From contig JBITNC010000001.1 of NCBI GenBank assembly GCA_050084985.1, forward strand, positions 79,236,001 through 79,300,000: a DNA stretch of 64,000 nt, written 5' to 3'. Position 1 is the first letter of the stretch. Each line of letters opens with the position of its first letter. The position numbers and the translations under genes were made by a program. This DNA is from Nageia nagi. Its lineage: Eukaryota; Pinophyta. Positions 56,235 through 64,000 of this stretch are shown one piece after another. Below the pieces are notes generated by a model, which was given only the letters and a program-made list of their open reading frames with translations, was not told where the DNA came from and did not search any database.

Positions 56235-57730
56235 ATGAAACCTGCCATTCACAACTACTACACCAGATCAAGCAACAAAAAAGTGATGGCTTCTGCAAAG
56301 AAGAGCGAAAAGTCACAACATGAAGAGACCCCTTCTAAAGCCGCCCAAGAGGAGGATCACCAACCATGGATGAATGAAGTCACTGATGAGAACAATTTTG
56401 GTGAGGAGAATGAAGCGACAAGAGGCAGAACCACATCGGCTAGGAGGAGAAGCCCTACTCTAGTTAGAGAGTCCACACTGGAAAAAAGGTTCAATAAGCT
56501 CATTTTGGCCATCCACCACATGATAGGAGCTATCACCACCATGCAGAAACAGTTAACCACCGTCCACAAACACATTGGAGGTCAAGAGATGCCAAAAAGG
56601 CATGGAGCCCCCCACATCCTATCAAGATGAAGAAGAGCAGCCACGGGAGGAGGATAGGGAAGATAGAGAACCGAGGAGATTCCACAATTTGAGGGATAGA
56701 GGATCCACTCATCATGGATCCATGGGTTGACGAGAACCCACATCTTTGAAATCTCAATCTCATAGACCTCTACAGGGAACTAACCCTCTCCTAAGGAGGT
56801 TCCTAGATGAGGACAGTTGGGAAGATAGGGGAGCAACCCATTATCCCCAAACCGTCCAAACCCATGTTTTCCAAGAAGTCCATAGATGAAGCAAAGAATC
56901 GGATCCCTGAACTTTTGGAGATGAACCAAATTTTCAGAGAGTATTCCATGTTGGATGCAAGCTTGAGGAGGTACATGAACTTCAACGACTACCTGGAGGT
57001 TTTAGGGCTGAAAGGAGTTAGCTCCCATAGCACACATTTCCAAAGCAACTCGTGGGAAGACAAGACGGATCTACAACAGAATATCAACAAAATGCAAGTC
57101 CCCCTTTATGACGGCAAGAAGATGATAGCTAGGGCTTGGCTGCATCAATTGCAAACTTGCTTTACCTTGAGTCCAAGCATGGTAGAGGAGGATGCAATTC
57201 ATTTTGCATCATTGCACTTTGAGGGTGATGCCCTCGAATGGTGGCAGCATGGATTAATCAACAGGATTACTCAAATATCACCTCTTTTGATAAGTTTGCC
57301 AAGAGGTTGGTAAAGAGGTTCGAACAAAAAAGGGAGAATAATTACTTCAAAGAATCGACATCTCTAAAACAGCAAGGAGCAATAGATGAATATGTGTCCG
57401 AGTTTCAAAAGGTTGCAATGATGATCCACAACATTCTGGAGAAGCAGTTGACATTCCTTTTCATAGAAGGATTGATGGATCCCTTGCAGAGGATGCTTAA
57501 GGTATCCACACCAAGGAGCCTTGATGATGCTATTAGGGTTGCATACAATTTGGAGCCAGCCATGAAATCCCTCAAGGGAGGACATACGTACAAAGGGTCG
57601 ACCACTTAGAAAACATTTGCAAAGAAGGAGGGGCCTAGCAGGTCTAAAACCTTTCCCCCACCTCGGTCAAACCAATTGGATGCAACCACTCGAAGCAAGT
57701 TAAGAGAAGAGGGGAAGTGCTTCTAGCACA
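56235..57730 (+). pseudogene. Chromovirus gag, broken
   Basis: Frames 56235-56630, 56807-57313 and 57238-57609 follow the primer site. The first is charged and ends in a coiled-coil-like stretch (TLEKRFNKLILAIHHMIG). The second has VPLYDGKKMIARAWLHQLQT and ALEWWQ. The third has ITSFDKFAKRLVKRFEQK, GAIDEYVSEFQKVAMMI and DPLQRMLKVSTPRSLDDAI, the retrotransposon gag (PF03732-type) pattern. A damaged knuckle LREEGKCF-HKKTWESGHRC lies at about 57698-57755. The element is likely non-autonomous, as no RT follows the protease. Confidence 0.82.
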
Positions 57731-57922
57731 AGAAGACGTGGGAGTCAGGGCATCGTTGCCAAGGCAAAAGGCAAGTGCATGACACAGGTGTTTTTGGATA
57801 AGGAGACGGATGATTCAAACTTGGACCTTGGTATGAACATGCGGGACCAGGAAGCACCTAAGGCAGAAAGCTCATTGGGAAGCATGATTGCTTCGCTCCA
57901 TGGGGTGAAGAAGTAACTCACA

Positions 57923-58330
57923 TTGAAGGTAGTGGGGCAAGCAAGTGGTCAAGATGTGATAGTCCTAATTGATCCTGGAGCATCTCACAACTTCCTTGAT
58001 GAGGGTTTTGTCGAGAATAAGGACCTCAAGACCAAGGGGTTTGAGGGTTTCAGAGTTTCCAACGCCACTGGGAAGCTCACTCTGGTGGACCAAATCATGG
58101 AAAGATTTGGTGTCAGATTGCAGAGTTATACGGTGAAAAAATATTTCTATGTCTATCCTCTGAAGGGACATCCTCACATCATTCTAGGCATGCAATGGTT
58201 GTTTGAGTTGGGTGGCATTCACACCAACTACCAGAAGCTCACCATGAGCTTCAAGATTGATGGTAAGACCCACACATTGCAAGGAGTTTGGGATGATTGC
58301 CAAAGGTCACCAACAAAAGATTGGAGATGA
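57923..58330 (+). pseudogene. Chromovirus aspartic protease, end of element
   Basis: The frame reads VIVLIDPGASHNFLDEGFVE, then SYTVKKYFYVYPLKGHPHII, LGMQWLFELG and NYQKLTMSFKIDGKTHTLQG. The family motif LIDSGATHNF has become LIDPGASHNF. Soon after, the similarity to chromoviral polyproteins ends near 58330; the following sequence (to about 58500) is Lys/Glu-rich and contains two copies of gtccaaaaaaaaacaggaa. RT, integrase and 3' LTR are absent. Confidence 0.78.
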
Positions 58331-58499
58331 TTGAGTGGTGCCAGAAGAATGAAGAGAAAGAAAAGGAGCTCATGTTGCACACTGGGAAGCCTTGGCATGT
58401 CCAAAAAAAAACAGGAAATCCAAATGATGAAATGATCTATGTCCAAAAAAAAACAGGAAGAAAAATGAGAATCAGGAGTTTTGTCTAAGAGGAAAAGAA

Positions 58500-59670
58500 A
58501 ACATAGTATGAACCAAGGGTTTCATGGGAGAGAGGGGAAGGTGCCTACATAAGGGACTTGCAATATAGGATCTGAAGGGGTAAATGGAGAATGGAAAAGG
58601 AGAAAAAAATAAAATCTAACAAGAAAATATAGGAAAATTACAAAAAGCAATAACAAGTAGAGAAAAAGGCGAAGGGAAGTGGCTTGCACGGACACAGAGA
58701 TGATGCAGCAGATCATGCTGAAGAAAGACCGTGAACCCACAATCAACTCAAGAAAGAAAGAAATTCCCTGTAACACTTTTTCCAGAACATGTCTCTACAA
58801 GAAAATAAGTAAAATATGATGCTATTATATATCTAATTCACATGCAGGAGACCCAATTTATATTTTCAGTACAGGGCTATGGAATAGTTCACGTGTGGCA
58901 CATAATTCTGTGGAAGCTATTGATCAAGAGGATCAGATTGGTAATTTGTAGCTTAAGAGTGTTCCTGTGTTTGGGTCTTATTGCAAAAGATTTAAATAGA
59001 CAGTGGATACCATTATATGAGATTGATGAGAAAAAAATCTGTAATAACAATTCACATATTATACATGGAAGTTTGCTCAAGCAGTGTTCCTTCCTCAAAC
59101 AGTATTTTGTGATTCTACCTTGATGGTTTTACATTATTCTACACACATCTCTTGTTGAATGCATGTTAGGTGATATTTCTGATCTATTGATACAATGTTC
59201 TATTTATGTTTCTAGTGGTTCATAACAAATTATATATACAAACATAAGCTTAAACAAGACACAATTATTTAGAAATAGCTGATTAGTCATACACACACAT
59301 ATATATAGGAGTATTGAGAGCCACACCTTACAAGGTATCCTATGTAAACTAATGACATTATATGTATATGATTTAAAATTTTGCCTTTTCATGATACTAC
59401 GCCTTATGGTCTAGAAAGTGAAATAGGGCTTAACAGGTACGTAAATGGCCAATGGTGTAACAAGGAAAGAATATGGCCCAAAAACTTTGAAAGAAATCAA
59501 GATTGGGAAAGCAGATAAGTCTCATAATACATTTTTTGTGAATCATGTTAGTATATTTTCTCAATAAATTAATATTATCATATTGATATTCTCATAATTC
59601 ATTTTTGAAGATAAGGTTAGAAAAGATTCTCAATCAATTAATACTATTACATTCAATAGTAATAGCATAC
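58500..59670. other. MED16 intron sequence, no gene recognised
   Basis: Sequence between the truncated chromovirus and the exon at 59671-59739. An A/G-rich stretch at 58590-58680 and a T-rich flank were noted. Nothing coding was recognised on either strand. Confidence 0.45.
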
Positions 59671-59739
59671 CTTGGATGTCTTGCGCACGTCTCCGAAGCA
59701 CATGCTATTGCATTCAACCTTCCACACCATGCAACCGCA
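59671..59739 (-). CDS. MED16: MED16 exon (first seen)
   Basis: Exon of 69 nt between TTTTATGCAG and GTATGC. It encodes AVAWCGRLNAIACASETCAR, then HP, with split Ser codons at both ends. Plant MED16 reads SAVAWCGKLNAIACASETCAR, so this is near the N-terminus of the protein (start of the beta-propeller). Phase matches the next exon at 50546-50634 after a 9,036-bp intron. The upstream exon, expected to encode the start Met and a PELCRNF-like block, was looked for up to 64000 and not found. The gene therefore extends beyond the right edge. Confidence 0.92.
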
Positions 59740-60268
59740 CTGCATAAAAAACTCACAAAGACAAAATGACATCATAACTGAGAGGTTCAGATACAACATA
59801 AGCGCAAAAAAACTTAACCTGAGTCCATATTTCATTGTAATAATTCTCAACGTGCACCAAATGGTTTCCAATAACTTGTGTATTATTAAAATAATTAAAC
59901 ATGAAAGCATTAACCATTGAGAAAAATTCCTTGTAGTAAAATAAGAGCATTTTCAACCTGCTGTAATGTTGCAATTGACTCCAAAATGTAACTCAAAAAT
60001 GGAAGCCTCATTTGCTTACTTTTATATAAACATAATTGCAGTTCTGACAATGTTAAAAGAAAAGAAACAGATATCTTATGTCTTTTCAGTTTTTCAGAAA
60101 ATAAATTTACAGTATCAAGAAGATTTTAATGCCAATATAGTTATATAGCATATAAAACTGTCTTTAAAGTTATGCATACTCATTACATCTACCATATACT
60201 TCCTGATTAAGTCTGAATTTTGATTATTTACAAAAATATCCTCTTACAGAAAATGTAAACATTAACGT

Positions 60269-61025
60269 TATCAGGGGGCGCATTCCCCCTTTTTTTCCTC
60301 GTTTCCCCGTCCCTCACGTCCTCGAGACTAGAAGATGTTTCACCGTCGTCCCTTTTTCAGGGCGTACGGAGAGTACATCCCCAGGACAATTTCCCAGGCC
60401 CTAGGGACGTTTCCCTTTAAATTTTTCAAATGGGGACCTTGCCAGCATTGGACTCTAAAAAAAGAAATCTCAACTTTTTTTTAAAATTTTTTTTATAAAC
60501 CTTAGGGGGATGGGTTGCACAAGGGTCTCCAATCCTAAAAACATGCCTTTGTATTCACATTGCAATCATTTTGTCATTTACACTTATTTGTCATTTTTGA
60601 CTTATTTGATATATTCATATCAAAGACTATGTTTTTGGGCCTTAGCATATTCAAACTTAATGGCATTATGATTATTGACTATGATTATTAGACTATATTT
60701 ATGGCTCATTCTGATTTATCATTTATGATTCAGATTTCTGATGTTCATTATATAATCATGTTACATGTTACTTGTTAGTATATTAGTAGTTACAAATTTT
60801 CATTTTCAAAGTATGTTACATATTTGAATTGGTCCCTGGATAAATCATGAATGTTATGATGAAGGAAACATTGAAACTACATCTAATATCTACTTTTCTT
60901 AAATCTGAAAATTCTGGGGATTTTTTAGTATATATATACTTGTATTCCCCCTCACGTTTCCTAAAATATGGTCGCCATCCCTGGGGACTCGTCCCCTCGT
61001 TTCCCCATCCCCACGTTTGTGACAA
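60269..61025. mobile_element. Possible small non-autonomous element with C-rich ends
   Basis: Both ends carry direct copies of cctcgtttccccrtccc(t)cacgt (about 60297-60320 and 60994-61015), next to other ggggac / gtcccc words, in otherwise AT-rich DNA. The style of the ends recalls the C-rich end at 11960-12046 that I assign to a hAT element. The 670-bp interior has no coding pattern. The end repeats are direct rather than inverted, so a simple transposon model does not fit well. Confidence 0.35.
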
Positions 61026-64000
61026 CCTTCGTAAACATTCTTTTAAGCAAAATAATGTAATTCATATAACATACAAATGGAGCAATATTAACACTAAAAG
61101 ATGAAATTACAAGGGATCAGTTTTCTAATTTGACACAACCACTAGGCAACTACATTTTTCTACTGATGGTAGGTACTTTCATAAAAAAATTGTTTTATTA
61201 GAATTTCTTTCTCACTTCTTACCAAGCAAGAAGAGCGATGACAAAACAACTCTGTTTTTGTGCAGAACCTGGTTTTAGAAAAACAATTCTTCAAAAAAAT
61301 AGGGAAACTATTCTATCTGAGAGGATGAGACATAACTGTCCAAGCAGAGAAAGGAAGAAAATATACTAAAGTCCGCAGATGACCAATATCGGTCAATTGG
61401 ACTAGGCAAAAGATCAAATCATGCAATAGCTAAGGGAAAAAGTTGAGCAAAGTCATCTCTCACAAAACACGTTGACGAGGTAGAATCAAAGAGTCCTAAA
61501 GAACAAAGAATCAGTTTGTTTATGAAGGAAACCATGAGCTCTTCTTTTGAGATAAAGGTACAAAATCATCAATCAGTCTCACCACTTGAAATAATGGCCA
61601 TAATATATGCACCGAACACTTGCCTAATAATATCCTTTGGAAGATAGCCTAGGGTAATGGGTACCTACCGGTGATCCATGACAAAATCAAAACATCATCA
61701 CACAATCTTGGGGCCACAGCCCTCCTACCAAAGGCTTAGGTACCCATAGCAGGGGCAAAGAAGGTGGTGATCTATATATGTGCAAGGGTCCTATGCTAGT
61801 GCTATAAAGTGAAGCAGGTAAAAGGATAATGCCAAGTAGATGTGTGAACATCAGTTTCTGACGCCAAGCACTTAGCTCTCCTGGCAGTCATTACTGGCAG
61901 GAAAAAGGAGACGATCAGAAATGCACTAGAGGTCAGACGATGAAATCCAACAAAGGGGAAATTACTCCATTTACCTTCTTGTTTGTTTGATGCTGTAATT
62001 TAGTTGATTTCCCTAGAAAGACTTACAGCATTTTGATTTGGTTAAGAAGGGGTGCTGAAAAGGTCCCAACCCTTTTACAAAGTGATTAAGAAATCGAAAC
62101 ATGTCACCATCATGTAACATTAGAGATATATCACCATCATGTCAGGGGAGGAATTTGAACCTGGGATTCTCTTTACATCATTTTCTCCCACCTCGCCTAA
62201 CACTTCATGATAGGAAGATTTGTATCACAATGGAGCATCATTGAAGTAATAATCTAAAACGAACATGTGAATTTCAAAACCAACCATTTTCCCATGATTT
62301 ATATTATTGAAGACAATATTTTGTTGTATGAATGTACCTCAATAAGACCTGTCAGCATTTCAATATGATGCACAGTAATATATCGCATTGTAAGACAGAG
62401 GAATCAATAAAACACCTAAACCATATATATTTATTTCTTGTTTATTCTTAGAAACAAAAGAATACGATGTGAAGTGTTGGTTTTATTTGGTGACTTAAGT
62501 CATCCAATATCAGATGTAGTTTATGAGGAAAAACGCTGGATAGTTTAGCATCTCTCTTGGCTATAGTGTCTTACTCAAGCTGCAAGTCAGCTTTCTGCAT
62601 TGAAACAACAGTTTTAATAATATTATGTAAAAGCATAACAAAAAATAATTGTTCTTCAACTTTATTTCAGATTAATCTGATAAAAAGAGAAATGTTGAAA
62701 GTTTTACAATGACCAGAGCTCAATTCCATGCAGAAGTATGAGAGATCATAGGCAACATAACATAGCTGCATGCCAAATATAGGATACTACAAACACTTCT
62801 GTTAAAAAAATTAGTTTTCTGCTGTAGTTTCAAAATCTTCCATAGAAGACACTCTTTATTCGCAAACCAAAAAGCAGGCTAAACTATCCCAAACATAACC
62901 ATCTATGGCCATTATGTCTTGTTTATGGAAACTTTTGCAATCTGCTCTTTAATTTGCACCTTCACAACGTTTCATGACATCAATGCCAACACTGACACCA
63001 GTTTCAGATGTCTAGAGCCTTAAATTCTAGCTGGACCCAGATACACATTGAAGTACAAGATTTCATACTTATAGTTAAACAATATGCAATGGGAAAAAAG
63101 GAAAGGAAAGGAAAAACTATGTTTTCTGCAGCAATCAGGAAATTATAAATATGATCTTTTAAAAGAAAAGATATTCAAAAATTAAAATCTCCTCTAAATT
63201 TGTGATATCTAAAGTGTAATGCAGGTCATGTGTCTGCTCAAATATTTTCAACACCGATGTCAGTTTCAGATGTCTTGAGTTCAATCCTAGCAAGACCATA
63301 AGAAACATTGAACAAACTACAAGACTACACACTTATATTTAAATAATTTTAAATATGTCATGGGAAGAAAGGAAAACCTATGTTTTCTGCTACGGATGAC
63401 ATCTTTTAAAACAAAAAAATATTCAAAAACTTAAAATAATCCTTAAATTCATCACTCAAAGATAATGACAAAAAATATACCCTGGCCATAAAAGTTCTTT
63501 CTCGAACACTAACACCACTTATCCTCTTTCTAGGAATCCGATACCAGCAAGAACATAAATAAATAAATAAAACAAACTACAAATTTAAATTTTTTCCTTA
63601 ATTTGTGACATCAGAAATCATGGCCTACTCTTTGTAGTAGCATAAAACATATATGCTTTCCATGTATCCGAATCCAAACCCAATGGGGACATTACAAACA
63701 AAATGCTGGACAACAACGTTTAACTTATCATAAATAAACTTAAAAATTGCAAAGTACATAATAGAGTGGAAGGAGAGTTGGGGGTGGTGGAGAGTGATTC
63801 AATTGCCAAAGATGGGCCCTAAGGTCTAGCAGTTTAATAATTGTTGTTTGAGGCGCAGCCTTGGAAATAATGATGTATCAAAGAATCATGCGATGATATT
63901 GTAGTTGGCCCAAGATCTTGCATGGGACTGCATGGACAGGTTGGCTAGCCTTGCGACGACGGGCATGTTTATTCAATGTTGTCACGTGATGAGTTTGCAT
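61026..64000. other. Right end of window, no gene recognised
   Basis: Presumed intron of MED16 upstream of the first exon seen. The only structure noted is a tandem duplication at 62975-63480. No exon matching the MED16 N-terminus, no transposase and no LTR was found here. AT-rich throughout. Confidence 0.45.
62975..63480. repeat. 262-bp tandem duplication
   Basis: The phrase cagtttcagatgtct begins at 62999 and again at 63261. Around it gcaayac/accgatgt, acattgaa..acaaga, ggaaaaactatgttttctgc / ggaaaacctatgttttctgc and gaaaagatattcaaaa-tta-aat recur in order. The copies differ by roughly 15-20% by eye. A weak third copy may follow near 63540-63600. Confidence 0.75.

Noticed and set aside
61026-64000. 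MED16 first exon
   Set aside because: I looked on the minus strand for a PELCRNF-like block ending in a split Ser codon and a GT donor and found none; it probably lies beyond 64000.

Overview
The window is nuclear DNA of a land plant, most likely a seed plant with very large, transposon-filled introns; a conifer or other gymnosperm would fit, but the sequence does not name the species. The only host gene I can recognise is MED16 (SFR6), a subunit of the plant Mediator tail module. It lies on the minus strand as six exons (59671-59739, 50546-50634, 19187-19299, 18685-18786, 14689-14779, 12962-13557) joined by phase-consistent GT-AG introns of about 9.0, 31.2, 0.4, 3.9 and 1.1 kb. Its first exon(s) and its 3' half fall outside the window. 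The last exon carries a one-base frameshift.

Nearly everything else is decayed mobile DNA, in MED16 introns or presumed introns. From left to right: 1-2618 is a copy (A) of an LTR element family that carries ORFs of unknown function. It sits inside an exon of a hAT transposase gene (2619-3986, last exon 11371-11712). The last hAT intron contains a broken Ty1/copia element (7122 to about 11.3 kb). At 17.2-18.3 kb is the 3' end of a chromodomain Ty3/gypsy element. At 22.7-25.9 kb (minus) is a gag-protease-only chromovirus relic next to a 286-codon ORF of unknown function. At 25.9-28.5 kb (minus) are a copia gag piece, a gypsy RT piece and a tRNA-derived SINE. At 28.9-34.6 kb (minus) is a second copy (C) of the unknown family, with a roughly 1,080-codon broken ORF. 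A third copy (B, plus) follows at 35.4-36.7 kb, and a fragment of the same LTR lies at 48319-48659. A Ty3/gypsy element of Tat/Ogre type occupies 38109-48318 with both LTRs, gag, protease, two RNase H domains, RT, integrase and an extra 3' ORF. At 55.0-58.4 kb is a chromovirus LTR with gag and protease only. Several two-copy tandem duplications are scattered between the elements.

The most interesting material is the cargo of the retroelements. Copy C and the Tat-like gypsy element both carry a large ORF just before the 3' LTR. The two predicted proteins share a short conserved core, then a basic nuclear-localisation-like motif, then an acidic low-complexity tail, so they look like distant members of one unnamed family. 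Copies A and B instead carry a 140-150 codon ORF whose two versions differ largely at synonymous sites over the best-conserved stretch. Copies A and C share an upstream region with arrays of six or seven imperfect hairpins built on a GACAAAATTTTGTC-like palindrome. All readings come from eye translation and by-eye comparison; no database search or alignment program was run.
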